This document shows, piece by piece, positions 19,520 through 28,375 of a DNA stretch of 64,000 bases. Under the pieces are notes generated by a model, which worked only from the letters and a program-made list of their open reading frames with translations, did not search any database and was not told the DNA's origin. Position numbers and translations under genes: made by a program. The DNA comes from Clostridium algoriphilum. GTDB lineage: Bacteria > Bacillota > Clostridia > Clostridiales > Clostridiaceae. Location: the NCBI RefSeq assembly GCF_020443705.1, contig NZ_JAIZZK010000010.1:55286-119285 (forward strand), given 5' to 3'. Within the stretch, counting starts at the first letter, position 1, and the number at the start of each line of letters is the position of its first letter.

Positions 19520-19544
19520 TTTTGTAATATTAAATATTACAAAA
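19520..19544. promoter_or_regulatory. Operator-like palindrome at the opp transcription start
   Basis: Two perfect 12-base arms (TTTTGTAATATT and its complement) flank one A. The site begins immediately after the -10 hexamer and so covers the expected start of transcription, the usual place for a repressor. The binding protein is unknown. Confidence 0.6.
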
Positions 19545-19561
19545 TTAAATCAATTAATCAA

Positions 19562-19722
19562 CTTCTTATCCAGAGTGGCAGAGGGACTGGCCCTATGAAG
19601 CCCGACAACCAGCATTCATATATTAATGCAATGGTGTTAATTCCGGTAGGTTCTACTTAGAAGATGAGAAGCTAAATTTGGTAAAATCCTTCTTTAGCTT
19701 TTTAAAGAGGGATTTTTTATTT
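19562..19722 (+). promoter_or_regulatory. SAM-I (S-box) riboswitch with terminator, upstream of opp operon
   Basis: P1 is CTTCTTATC (19562-19570) with GATGAGAAG (19663-19671). The core between them follows the S-box consensus: CAGAGTGGCAGAGGGACTGG, CCCTATGAAGCCCGACAACC, then GGTGTTAATTCC. A terminator follows, with stem AAAATCCTTCTTTA (19683-19696) and TAAAGAGGGATTTT (19703-19716) and a T run. S-adenosylmethionine should stabilise the aptamer and allow termination, so the transporter is made when SAM or methionine is low. Confidence 0.95.
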
Positions 19723-19760
19723 AATTAGAGTAATAGTTTAGTAATTAGGGGGGACTATTA

Positions 19761-21428
19761 ATGAAAAGCAAGAAAATTATTTCAGCAGTTATTGTAGCAT
19801 TAGTGTTAAGTGTTGCGCTTGTGGGTTGCGGAGGCAAAAGTGATGATAGTGCAAGTACTACAAAATCTAAATATGATGCTGATCAAACTGCTAACATACT
19901 TGGTTACGATTACACATCACTTGATCCTGCAGTAGTTAGTGATATGGAATCATTTACTACACTTACAAATGTTGAAGAAGGACTTATGAGAGAAGTGTCA
20001 AAGGATGGTAAGACTATAACTGTTCTTGCTGGGGCTGACAAGATGACAACTAATGCTGACCATACAGTATACACATTCCATATTAGAGCTAGTAAGTGGT
20101 CAGATGGAAAGGCAGTTAGGGCTCAAGATTATGTCTACGGATGGCAAAGACTCGCTAATCCAAAAGTAAGTCAGGATTACCTTGGATTTCTTAATGAAAT
20201 GGGAGTTAAGGGAGCAACTGATACAGGAGTAGCTAAACCAAGTGATTTAGGAGTTAGGGCAATTGATGATAATACTTTTGAGGTTACGCTCAATGCACCA
20301 AGTGCTTATTTTGAAAGTACATTAAACTTTAAAGGATTAGTTCCACAAAGAGAAGATATAGTGAAAAAATTAGGAGATCAATATGGTCAAGATTTCAAGG
20401 GAATGGTTTATAACGGACCATTTGTAGTTTCAGATCATACAAAGAGTGCTAAGGTTGTATATACGAAAAATGATAAATATTGGGATGCAGCTAATGTAAA
20501 GCTTAAAACTGTAAATGCACAGATAATAGACGAGCCAGCTACTTTCAATAAGATGTTTAGTGCTCAAGAACTTGATATGATTAGGGGGACTACTGAGTAC
20601 CTTGCACCATTACAAAAGCAAGCAAAAGCAGGAGACATATCATACTTTAAGGGTTATGATCCATCAGTATACTACTATATTTTTAATAATAAGACTAAAG
20701 CATTATCAAATGCTAAGGTAAGAAAAGCTCTATCACTTGCATACGATAGACAAGTACAAATAAATACAGTATTCAAACAACATTATGTTGCTAAGGGACT
20801 CATTCCAAATAAGATAATGCTTGGTAAAACTGAATACAGAACAGCGGTACCAGAACCATTAAAAACAGTTAAAGATGATCCAAAGAAACTTTTATCTGAA
20901 GGATTAAAAGAATTAGGTTTAAATTCAGATCCATCAAAAATCACTTTAAAGTTATTAATGGCTAAAGCAACTTCAATTACAACAGCTCAAGCTCAGTTTA
21001 TTCAAGCTCAATATAAGAAAAATCTTGGAATAAATGTTTCAATAACTTATTCAGTGGATGCTCCTTCTTATTTTAAAGCTAGAACAAATGGTGAATTTGA
21101 TATTTGTGCTGGTGGTTGGGGTGCTGATTATAATGACGTTATTTCTTTCTTTAATTTATTTACAACGACTAACGGAAATAACAATGGTAAATATAGTAAT
21201 GCAAAATATGATGCTTTAATTGCAGAAGGAAAAACAGAACTAGATGCTACAAAGAGATTAGCTATATTTAAAGAAGCGGAAGATATTCTTGTAGCTAAAG
21301 ACGCTGGAGTTTCTCCATATTACTACAAAGAGATAGATTCATTTACTCAGAATTATTTAAAGGGAATGTATGTACCAATATTTGGTGGATATTATGATCT
21401 TAAAACTGCATACGTTTCAGGTAAATAG
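19761..21428 (+). CDS. oppA: Oligopeptide ABC transporter substrate-binding lipoprotein
   Basis: Extracellular binding protein of 555 residues in the SBP_bac_5 (OppA/DppA) family. The signal peptide ends in the lipobox LVGC (Cys23). Family signatures include YTFHIRASKWSDGKAVRAQDYVYGWQRL and the later VRKALSLAYDRQVQINTVF. It binds peptides for import through OppBCDF. GGGGGG precedes the ATG. The gene is first in an operon controlled by a SAM-I riboswitch, so the true substrate is probably methionine-containing peptides or another sulfur compound; that is inference from the regulation. A hairpin separates it from oppB and may set the usual excess of binding protein. Confidence 0.9.
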   Translation: MKSKKIISAVIVALVLSVALVGCGGKSDDSASTTKSKYDADQTANILGYDYTSLDPAVVSDMESFTTLTNVEEGLMREVSKDGKTITVLAGADKMTTNADHTVYTFHIRASKWSDGKAVRAQDYVYGWQRLANPKVSQDYLGFLNEMGVKGATDTGVAKPSDLGVRAIDDNTFEVTLNAPSAYFESTLNFKGLVPQREDIVKKLGDQYGQDFKGMVYNGPFVVSDHTKSAKVVYTKNDKYWDAANVKLKTVNAQIIDEPATFNKMFSAQELDMIRGTTEYLAPLQKQAKAGDISYFKGYDPSVYYYIFNNKTKALSNAKVRKALSLAYDRQVQINTVFKQHYVAKGLIPNKIMLGKTEYRTAVPEPLKTVKDDPKKLLSEGLKELGLNSDPSKITLKLLMAKATSITTAQAQFIQAQYKKNLGINVSITYSVDAPSYFKARTNGEFDICAGGWGADYNDVISFFNLFTTTNGNNNGKYSNAKYDALIAEGKTELDATKRLAIFKEAEDILVAKDAGVSPYYYKEIDSFTQNYLKGMYVPIFGGYYDLKTAYVSGK

Positions 21429-21450
21429 AATTACTAAAATTTAATTAAAC

Positions 21451-21487
21451 ACTGCAACAGAGCTAATAATGCTTTGTTGCAGTAATT
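21451..21487 (+). terminator. Intercistronic hairpin between oppA and oppB
   Basis: ACTGCAACAGAGC pairs with GCTTTGTTGCAGT (one G-T) around a 7-base loop, followed only by AATTTTA. The weak T run suggests partial termination or mRNA stabilisation, common after the binding-protein gene of ABC operons. Confidence 0.6.
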
Positions 21488-21511
21488 TTATGATAGGAGG
21501 ATAAAAAACGT

Positions 21512-22462
21512 ATGCCTAAATATATATTAAAAAGGATTGGCTACATGATCATTACACTTTGGGTTGTTGCTACTATTACTTTTGTGCTTATAAATGCTAT
21601 ACCAGGAGATCCAATTTCGGCTTCAGCTGGAAAAGTTCTTGACAAAAAGGTAGCTGCAGAAATAATGAAAAAATATCAGTTAGATCAACCAGAGTATGTA
21701 AGATACGGTACATATATTAAAGATTTAGTAAGAGGAGACCTAGGGGTTTCAATACATTACCCAGGTCAAAGGGTAAATGATATTATTGCTAAAGAGTTCC
21801 CAGTTTCATTAAGATTAGCGTTACAAGCAGTAACAATAGGAATAGTTTTTGGAATAGTTTTAGGTATTATTGCGGCTTTTAAGAGAAATACATGGGTGGA
21901 TTATACCGTCATCTTCATTGCACTCATAGGGGTTTGCGTTCCTGGTTTTGTTTTAGCAATTCTTCTACAATATGGCCTAGGAGCAAAATTTGGTTTAAAA
22001 ATAGCAGGATGGTCTGCAAACAGTCTGTTCGATATATATAGATATTCATTATTGCCGTCGATTGCACTAGCTATGGCTGGACTCGCATCAAATGCAAGGT
22101 TTATGAGGACTTCTGTGCTTGAAGTAATTAATCAAGATTATGTCTTGACTGCAAAGTCAAAAGGTGTTGGCAAAGTTTCTTTAGTATGGAAACATATTAT
22201 AAGAAACGCTATACTACCAGTAGTTACAATGATAGGACCTAGAATAGCGTATGTAATCACTGGTTCCTTAGTTGTAGAAAGTATATTCAGTGTACCGGGA
22301 TTAGGTAGGGAATTGGTTTCCGCGATTTCTAATAGAGATTATACTGTAGTTATGTCTCTAACTGTGTTTTTTGCTTTCTTGTACATAGTTTCTTTACTTA
22401 TTGTAGACATAGTTTACGTTTTAGTTGATCCTAGAATTAAATTGACTCAAAGGAAAGGGTAA
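21512..22462 (+). CDS. oppB: Oligopeptide ABC transporter permease, OppB/DppB type
   Basis: Permease of 316 residues with six membrane helices and the OppB-type N-terminus (YILKRIGYMIITLWVVATITFVLINAIPGDP). The EAA loop is the segment VLEVINQDYVLTAKSKGVGKVSLVWKHIIRNAILP near residues 197-233. It forms the channel with OppC. RBS ATAGGAGG before the ATG. The gene is 11 bases upstream of oppC. Confidence 0.92.
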   Translation: MPKYILKRIGYMIITLWVVATITFVLINAIPGDPISASAGKVLDKKVAAEIMKKYQLDQPEYVRYGTYIKDLVRGDLGVSIHYPGQRVNDIIAKEFPVSLRLALQAVTIGIVFGIVLGIIAAFKRNTWVDYTVIFIALIGVCVPGFVLAILLQYGLGAKFGLKIAGWSANSLFDIYRYSLLPSIALAMAGLASNARFMRTSVLEVINQDYVLTAKSKGVGKVSLVWKHIIRNAILPVVTMIGPRIAYVITGSLVVESIFSVPGLGRELVSAISNRDYTVVMSLTVFFAFLYIVSLLIVDIVYVLVDPRIKLTQRKG

Positions 22463-22473
22463 GGAGATTAGGT

Positions 22474-23391
22474 ATGAAAAAATATAGCAAAGATTTATTT
22501 AAAATTATAGGATATTCGAAGTCGAATTTAGATGTAATGGTAAGGCCTAACGTAAGTTATTGGCAAGATGCATGGAGAAGACTTAAGAAAAATAAGGTTG
22601 CTATGGTTTCCATGGTAATTCTAATAGTAATAATTGTTATGTCTATAATAGGACCGATGCTTGCCTCTGTTAATTATCAAGAGCAAAATTATGATATTTT
22701 AGATAAAACTCCAATGGCTAAACATTGGTTCGGAACTGACAACTTAGGAAGAGACTTATTTGGAAGACTTTGGATGGGCGCAAGAGTATCTTTAAGAATT
22801 GGTTTTGTAGGTACTTTAATTGAACTTTTGGTTGGCTGTGTATATGGTGGTATATGTGGATATTTTGGTGGTATGGTAGATACAATACTTATGAGAATAG
22901 TTGAAGTAATTGTAAGTGTACCCTACCTCATTGTTGTTATTCTATTGTTACTAGTGTTACCAAAAGGAGAGATGACAATTATTATTGCACTTTGTATAAC
23001 TGGATGGACGGGCATAGCTAGGCTTATTAGAGGACAAGTTATGCAGCTTAAAGAATCGGAATATGTATTAGCTGCAAAAGCATTAGGTGCTAGTCCAACC
23101 AGAATTATTGCAAAGCATTTAATTCCTAATACCATTGGAATTATACTTGTTTATATGTCTATGGATATACCAGCTTTTATTTTTGATGAAGCATTTTTGA
23201 GCTTTCTTGGGCTTGGAATTCAATCTCCTAAGACTAGTTGGGGAGCTTTAATTTTTGATGGACAAAGTCAGATGATGTTCCATCCTCATGAATTTATATT
23301 TCCAGCAATAGCAATAAGTATAACAATGTTAGCATTTAATTTACTTGGCGATGGTTTGAGAGATGCTCTTGATCCAAAACTTAGACAGTAG
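22474..23391 (+). CDS. oppC: Oligopeptide ABC transporter permease, OppC/DppC type
   Basis: Permease of 305 residues. The N-terminal segment (SYWQDAWRRLKKNKVAMVSMVILIVI) and HWFGTDNLGRDLFGRLWMGARVSLRIGF near residues 85-113 are OppC hallmarks. The EAA loop is ESEYVLAAKALGASPTRIIAKHLIPN. It pairs with OppB to form the peptide channel. The start has AAGGAGATTAGGT just upstream, and oppD begins 12 bases after its stop. Confidence 0.92.
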   Translation: MKKYSKDLFKIIGYSKSNLDVMVRPNVSYWQDAWRRLKKNKVAMVSMVILIVIIVMSIIGPMLASVNYQEQNYDILDKTPMAKHWFGTDNLGRDLFGRLWMGARVSLRIGFVGTLIELLVGCVYGGICGYFGGMVDTILMRIVEVIVSVPYLIVVILLLLVLPKGEMTIIIALCITGWTGIARLIRGQVMQLKESEYVLAAKALGASPTRIIAKHLIPNTIGIILVYMSMDIPAFIFDEAFLSFLGLGIQSPKTSWGALIFDGQSQMMFHPHEFIFPAIAISITMLAFNLLGDGLRDALDPKLRQ

Positions 23392-23403
23392 GGAGGTGTT
23401 TAT

Positions 23404-24423
23404 ATGTCAAAGTTGCTTGAAGTTAAAAATTTACATGTTTCGTATCATACATATGCTGGAGAAGTTCAATCAGTAAGGGGTATAAGCTTCGAAGTAAATG
23501 AAGGTGAAACTCTTGCAATAGTTGGTGAATCTGGTTGTGGAAAAACAGTAACAGCAAAATCTCTTATGAGGTTAATACAAACTCCACCTGGTGAGATTAA
23601 AAAGGGATCCGAGATATTATATAAAGGTAATGATATTTTAAAAATGAATCAACAAGAATTAAGGCATTTTAGGGGTGCTGAAATCAGTATGATTTTCCAA
23701 GATCCTATGACTTCTTTAAACCCTACTATGACTATTGGAAAGCAGATAGCAGAAAGCTTAATTATCCATAGGAATATGAAAAAGAAAGAAGCTATGAATG
23801 AAGCTATAAAGATGTTAAAACTTGTTAATATCCCTAATGCAGATAGAAGAGTAAAACAATATCCACATGAATTTTCAGGCGGAATGAGGCAGCGGGCGAT
23901 GATTGCTATTGCCCTTGCATGTATTCCTAAAATCCTTGTGGCAGATGAACCTACAACAGCACTCGATGTTACAATTCAAGCTCAAATAATGGACCTTATA
24001 AAGGATCTTCAAAATAAACTTGGCACAGCTGTTGTCTTAATTACACATGACCTTGGAGTAGTTGCAGATGTTGCAGATAGAATACAAGTTATGTATGCTG
24101 GTAAGATAATTGAGCGAGGGAATACGGATGAAATATTTTATAATCCTAAACATCCATATACATGGGCGCTTCTTCAATCAGTTCCTAGATTGGAAACTGG
24201 TCATAAAGATAGTTTATATTCTATTAAGGGAACTCCACCAGATTTGGTAAAACCACCAGTGGGTTGTCCATTTGCTTCAAGATGTGAATATGCTATGGAA
24301 ATATGTAAACAAGAAATGCCAGAAGCTACTATAATTACGAAGACCCATGAAGCTTTATGTTGGTTACAACATCCGAATGCACCTAAAGTAGAGGTGCCTT
24401 TTGGAATCGGGGGTGCAAATTAA
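23404..24423 (+). CDS. oppD: Oligopeptide ABC transporter ATP-binding protein OppD
   Basis: ATPase of 339 residues. Walker A GESGCGKT near 40-47, Q-loop IFQDPMTSLNP, signature FSGGMRQR, Walker B ILVADEPTTALD and His switch LITHD. The C-terminal oligo_HPY region has the Cys motif CPFASRCEYAMEIC...C found in OppD/DppD, some of which bind an Fe-S cluster. RBS GGGAGGTGTTTAT. The last base of its stop codon is the first base of the oppF start, so translation is probably coupled. Confidence 0.93.
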   Translation: MSKLLEVKNLHVSYHTYAGEVQSVRGISFEVNEGETLAIVGESGCGKTVTAKSLMRLIQTPPGEIKKGSEILYKGNDILKMNQQELRHFRGAEISMIFQDPMTSLNPTMTIGKQIAESLIIHRNMKKKEAMNEAIKMLKLVNIPNADRRVKQYPHEFSGGMRQRAMIAIALACIPKILVADEPTTALDVTIQAQIMDLIKDLQNKLGTAVVLITHDLGVVADVADRIQVMYAGKIIERGNTDEIFYNPKHPYTWALLQSVPRLETGHKDSLYSIKGTPPDLVKPPVGCPFASRCEYAMEICKQEMPEATIITKTHEALCWLQHPNAPKVEVPFGIGGAN

Positions 24424-25391
24424 TGGTTGAAAATGAAACTGAAGATTTAATTGTAGTAAAAAACTTAAAAAAATATTTTCAAGTTGGAAAAAATGAAACG
24501 CTTAAAGCTGTTGATGATGTTTCCTTTACAATTAAAAAGGGAGAAACATTAGGGCTTGTTGGTGAGTCAGGTTGTGGTAAGACTACCTGCGGAAGAACTG
24601 TAATGGGCTTATACCCAGCTACTGATGGAGAAGTACTCTTTAATGGCGTGGACATTCATAGATTAAAAGGAAAATCAAAACGTGACTTTTGTAGGCAGGC
24701 ACAAATAATATTTCAAGATCCCTATGCATCATTAAACCCTAGAATGACCGTTGGAGATATTGTAGGGGAAGGTATAGATATACATAAACTCTATACAGGG
24801 CAGAAAAAAGCAGAAAAGATTCAGGAAGTACTTCAAATGGTAGGGTTAAATAAAGAGCACGCATCTAGGTTTCCACATGAATTTTCAGGTGGTCAGAGGC
24901 AAAGAATAGGCATAGCAAGAGCGCTTGCTATAGAACCTAAATTTATTGTTTGCGACGAACCTATATCTGCTTTGGATGTTTCTATTCAAGCACAAGTAGT
25001 TAATTTATTAATAAAACTTCAAAAGGAACTTGGACTTACCTATTTATTTATAGCACATGACTTATCTATGGTTAAGCACATATCAGATAGAGTTGGTGTA
25101 ATGTATTTAGGAAAGCTTGTAGAACTTGCACCAAGTGGAATTTTATATGAAAATCCATTACATCCTTATACTCAGGCATTATTATCTTCAATTCCTATTG
25201 CGGATCCTATTCAATCTAAAAGTAAAAGTAGGATAATGCTAGAGGGAGAAGTGCCAAGTCCAATAAATACTAAACCTGGTTGTGGATTTGTTCAAAGATG
25301 TAAATATGCTATGGACTGTTGCTCAGGTGAAACACCAGAGCTAAAAGAAATAAAACCAGGACATTTTGTAGCTTGTCATTTAATAAAGTAA
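24423..25391 (+). CDS. oppF: Oligopeptide ABC transporter ATP-binding protein OppF
   Basis: Second ATPase of the importer, 322 residues: Walker A GESGCGKTT, Q-loop IIFQDPYASLNPRMTV, signature FSGGQRQR, Walker B FIVCDEPISALD, His switch LFIAHD, and the C-terminal Cys motif GCGFVQRCKYAMDCC...C. It heterodimerises with OppD. The start ATG overlaps the oppD stop (TAATG). It is last in the operon; a large perfect hairpin lies 39 bases downstream. Confidence 0.93.
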   Translation: MVENETEDLIVVKNLKKYFQVGKNETLKAVDDVSFTIKKGETLGLVGESGCGKTTCGRTVMGLYPATDGEVLFNGVDIHRLKGKSKRDFCRQAQIIFQDPYASLNPRMTVGDIVGEGIDIHKLYTGQKKAEKIQEVLQMVGLNKEHASRFPHEFSGGQRQRIGIARALAIEPKFIVCDEPISALDVSIQAQVVNLLIKLQKELGLTYLFIAHDLSMVKHISDRVGVMYLGKLVELAPSGILYENPLHPYTQALLSSIPIADPIQSKSKSRIMLEGEVPSPINTKPGCGFVQRCKYAMDCCSGETPELKEIKPGHFVACHLIK

Positions 25392-25429
25392 TTAAATAGG
25401 TAATGAATGTAGAGTGTTTTGAAAACAAA

Positions 25430-25477
25430 AGGGGACGGTTAACAACTAATTGGGGAATTAGTTGTTAACCGTCCCCT
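25430..25477. repeat. Perfect 22-bp palindromic hairpin element (GGGGACGGTTAAC type)
   Basis: Arms 25430-25451 and 25456-25477 are perfectly complementary around a GGGG loop; the arm begins AGGGGACGGTTAAC. No T run follows directly. A degraded piece (GTTAACTGTCCCT) occurs at 25541-25553. The GGGACGGTT core recalls palindromic repeats scattered between genes in many Firmicutes (from memory, not searched). It could also stop opp transcription. Confidence 0.6.
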
Positions 25478-25632
25478 ACCTTTTAGTAACACTTAAATAT
25501 TTTTATTAACTGTAATTAGCTTTAATTATAAGAAAGACTTGTTAACTGTCCCTAAGTTGGTATAGACTTTAGTAAGTGGAAGTTAAAAGTTATTAATCGT
25601 ACCCAATCACTTATTTGAAAGGAAGGATAAGC

Positions 25633-26985
25633 ATGAATTATAATGAGGCTATAGATTATATAAAAAATACAGCAAAGTTTGGTAGCAAACTTGGGCTTGA
25701 GAGAACTGAAAAAATATTAGAACTTTTAGGAAATCCTCATAAAAAAGTAAAATGTATACATATTGCAGGAACTAATGGAAAAGGGTCTACTACTGCTATG
25801 GTCACTACAATCTTGGTGCAAGCAGGATACAAGGTAGGTTCATATATTTCTCCATTTATTGAAGAGTTTGAAGAAAGGATACAAATAAATAATAGGAATA
25901 TATCTAAAGGGGATTTAAGTGATATTGTAACAGAGGTTTCAAAAGCTGTAGAAAAGGTAGTAGAACTTGGGCACGGTAATCCAACAGAATTTGAAATTAT
26001 TACTTGTGCCGGTTTTCTATATTTTTATAAGAGTAATGTAGATTTTGCAGTAGTTGAAGTAGGAATTGGGGGCAGGCTCGACTCAACAAATGTAATAACA
26101 CCTATTTTAAGTATTATTGCATCTATCAGTTTGGATCATACCCTAATACTTGGGGATACTATGGAGAAGATTGCTTATGAGAAAGCGGGTATTATTAAGA
26201 ATAGAATTCCTGTAGTTATATTTCCACAACAAAAACAAAGTGAAAAAGTAATAGAGGAAATATGCATGGAAAGAAAATGTAAATTAATAAAGGTAAGACA
26301 AGATTCAGTTGTATATTTAGGAAAGAAAAATCTAAAATATGTTTTACCTATTTTAGATGAAAAAGAAAAATACACTAGCGATATATTGATAACTCAACAG
26401 ATAGAAATTGATACAATAAATAATGACTATAATATTAATTTGTCACTTTTAGGCAAACACCAATTGCTAAACTGCTCCGTAGCGGTACATGCTATAGAGG
26501 AGCTTATGGGGCAAGGAGTCAAAGTTAATAAAAATGATATAATAACAGGGCTTGGCATAGTAAAGTGGCCTGCGAGGCTTGAGGTAATGAATAAAAAGCC
26601 TTTGGTTGTTATTGATGGAGCACATAATATTGACGGCATTGAAAACCTCACTCAAAGTATTGACATGTATTTTGACTATAATAAGATTATATTAATACTA
26701 GGAATACTTGCAGATAAACAAGTGGAAGAAATGATAGCAACTATAGTTCCAAAGGTAAGTAGAGTTATTACCGTTACACCACACAGTGAACGTGCAGAAC
26801 TATCAAAAGAATTAAAAGCCCAAGTAGAAAAATATACTACAAAATGTGAAGCTATTGAAGATTATGAAGAGGCTTATAAAAAAGCTTTAAGCTACTGTAG
26901 TGATAAGGATTTGTTATTGGTGTCGGGTTCCCTATACATGGTGGGCGACATGAGAAGAATAATAAGAAATGTCCATTGTCACTAA
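25633..26985 (+). CDS. folC: Bifunctional folylpolyglutamate/dihydrofolate synthase
   Basis: Mur-ligase-type ATPase of 450 residues that adds glutamate to folates. P-loop GTNGKGSTTAM near residues 44-54, the carbamoyl-Lys region EVGIGGRLDSTNVI, the SLDHTLILGDTMEKIAYEKAGI motif and the C-terminal VIDGAHNIDGIENL are all diagnostic. TTG at 25615 is possible but the ATG at 25633 has GGAAGG 6 bases before it and gives the normal N-terminus (MNYNEAIDYI). Monocistronic, with a strong terminator. Confidence 0.95.
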   Translation: MNYNEAIDYIKNTAKFGSKLGLERTEKILELLGNPHKKVKCIHIAGTNGKGSTTAMVTTILVQAGYKVGSYISPFIEEFEERIQINNRNISKGDLSDIVTEVSKAVEKVVELGHGNPTEFEIITCAGFLYFYKSNVDFAVVEVGIGGRLDSTNVITPILSIIASISLDHTLILGDTMEKIAYEKAGIIKNRIPVVIFPQQKQSEKVIEEICMERKCKLIKVRQDSVVYLGKKNLKYVLPILDEKEKYTSDILITQQIEIDTINNDYNINLSLLGKHQLLNCSVAVHAIEELMGQGVKVNKNDIITGLGIVKWPARLEVMNKKPLVVIDGAHNIDGIENLTQSIDMYFDYNKIILILGILADKQVEEMIATIVPKVSRVITVTPHSERAELSKELKAQVEKYTTKCEAIEDYEEAYKKALSYCSDKDLLLVSGSLYMVGDMRRIIRNVHCH

Positions 26986-26992
26986 CAATATT

Positions 26993-27040
26993 AAAAAAAT
27001 GCAAGCCACATATGATTATATGTGGCTTGCATTTTTTTTA
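26993..27040. terminator. Bidirectional terminator between folC and the TSCPD gene
   Basis: ATGCAAGCCACATA pairs perfectly with TATGTGGCTTGCAT around a 6-base loop, flanked by A7 and T8, so it serves both convergent genes. Confidence 0.93.
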
Positions 27041-27065
27041 TGTACATTAATTTCATGTACATGAA

Positions 27066-27314
27066 TTAATCATTTATAACTAACTCTTCAAGTGCTAAAG
27101 CAAACTGGTCAGGGCATGAAGTGCTTTTATCTCCACAGCGGATACCCTTAAGTTTTTTTATAGCAGCCTTAACTTCCATTCCTTTTACGAGTGTCGCAAT
27201 CCCAAATAAATTCCCTGGACATCCTCCTGTAAAAACGACCTCTGTTATTTTATTGTCAACAACTTCAAAAGTTATTTTTTTTGAACAAACCTCTTTTGGT
27301 TCATAACTGTACAT
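27066..27314 (-). CDS. TSCPD domain protein (TIGR03905 type)
   Basis: Small protein of 82 residues that is essentially one TSCPD domain. It has four conserved Cys: one near the start (EVCSKK), FTGGCPGN near residues 30-37, and IRCGDKSTSCPDQ near 57-70. The domain also occurs as the C-terminal zinc-binding part of some B12-dependent ribonucleotide reductases, but this stand-alone form has no known function. The ATG follows GGAGGAAAAAAT. It converges on folC and shares its terminator. Confidence 0.85.
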   Translation of the reverse strand: MYSYEPKEVCSKKITFEVVDNKITEVVFTGGCPGNLFGIATLVKGMEVKAAIKKLKGIRCGDKSTSCPDQFALALEELVIND

Positions 27315-27462
27315 AATTTTTTCCTCCGCGTTTCACAATTTTAGTATTTACATTAGTTATTATATACTATTGAGTATCTACATTTCAAGAATTAATTTTT
27401 ATAAAACATTGTTAGCATATTGTTGGTATTTTCATATTATGGTTATGAGGAGGTGAGGAAAT

Positions 27463-28350
27463 TTGAGAAATTTATATGTATGTAGTACTTCAGCAGATTG
27501 CATATCAAAGGTTAACTTAAGTTTGTTTATAGAAGATAATAAAATATATTTGAATAATAAAGATCTCAAAAGAATTGGTCCTCATGGTATATATGTTTAT
27601 AAAGATAAACTATTAACTGCTAATAGTTATGATAACAGTATTTCTATGGTTGATAGTAATAGTTATGAAACAGAAAGTTATTTTATAGGTATGCATTGTA
27701 ATGATTTATCGGTTTATCATGATAAAGCTTATGTTATTTGTGGGGATTCTGATGATATAATAGTTTTTGATTTAGGGAAAAAAAATATTGTAGAAGCGAT
27801 TCCCTGTGGTAATTCACCACATAGTATTCATATTTGTAAAAAAAGTAATCTTGTTGTAGTAGCCAATATGAATAGTGATAGTATAACAATAGTAGATTGT
27901 GCACGTAATGGAAACACAAAAAACATTAGAGTAGGTGCATATCCTACTAAAGCTGTAATTACTCCAGATGGAAATTATATTTTAGTTTGCGAGAGTAATA
28001 TAGGTATGGATAACAAGGGTAGTATTAGCATAATTTCATTAAAAAACTATGACGTAATATACAAGATACCTGTTGGCAATTCACCGGTGGACATATATTG
28101 TAATGGAAGATATTGCTATGTTTCAAACTTTGGAGAAGGTACGGTAAGTATGCTAGACATAAATAATTATAAAGAAGTTAAAAAAATTGAAGTTGGAGGT
28201 ATGCCTAGAGGAATACTAGAAGATGAAAAATATTTGTATGTAGGTGATAATTATAATAATTTGCTCTTTAGAATTGACAAAATCACTGAAAATAAAAAAG
28301 CCATATCTATTGGCAGGGAGCCCACAGGAATGACTTTTCTAGATGACTAA
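27463..28350 (+). CDS. YncE/YVTN-type beta-propeller protein
   Basis: Protein of 295 residues made of about six or seven beta-propeller blades; repeats such as GNSPHSIHICKKSNLVVVANMNSDSITIVD and VGNSPVDIYCNGRYCYVSNFGEGTVSMLD show the YVTN pattern. There is no signal peptide, so it is probably cytosolic or spore-associated. Role unknown; several propellers of this type occur in clostridial spore or surface layers, but that is inference. The start is TTG at 27463, after AGGAGGTGAGG. Its stop overlaps a hairpin shared with the convergent DUF4364 gene. Confidence 0.75.
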   Translation: MRNLYVCSTSADCISKVNLSLFIEDNKIYLNNKDLKRIGPHGIYVYKDKLLTANSYDNSISMVDSNSYETESYFIGMHCNDLSVYHDKAYVICGDSDDIIVFDLGKKNIVEAIPCGNSPHSIHICKKSNLVVVANMNSDSITIVDCARNGNTKNIRVGAYPTKAVITPDGNYILVCESNIGMDNKGSISIISLKNYDVIYKIPVGNSPVDIYCNGRYCYVSNFGEGTVSMLDINNYKEVKKIEVGGMPRGILEDEKYLYVGDNYNNLLFRIDKITENKKAISIGREPTGMTFLDD

Positions 28351-28375
28351 TCCGTTATATGAAGATTAGTCGTCT
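28341..28375. terminator. Hairpin over the stop codons of two convergent genes
   Basis: AGATGACTAATC pairs with GATTAGTCGTCT (one G-T) around an 11-base loop and covers the ends of both genes. There is no proper T run, so terminator function is tentative. Confidence 0.45.

Noticed and set aside
25430..25560. CRISPR array
   Set aside because: A single inverted repeat with one degraded partial copy and no regular spacers; no cas genes in the window.
27041..27069. Second palindrome (ATTAATTTCATG / CATGAATTAAT) near the TSCPD stop
   Set aside because: One-base offset arms in AT-rich DNA next to an already strong terminator; no independent support.
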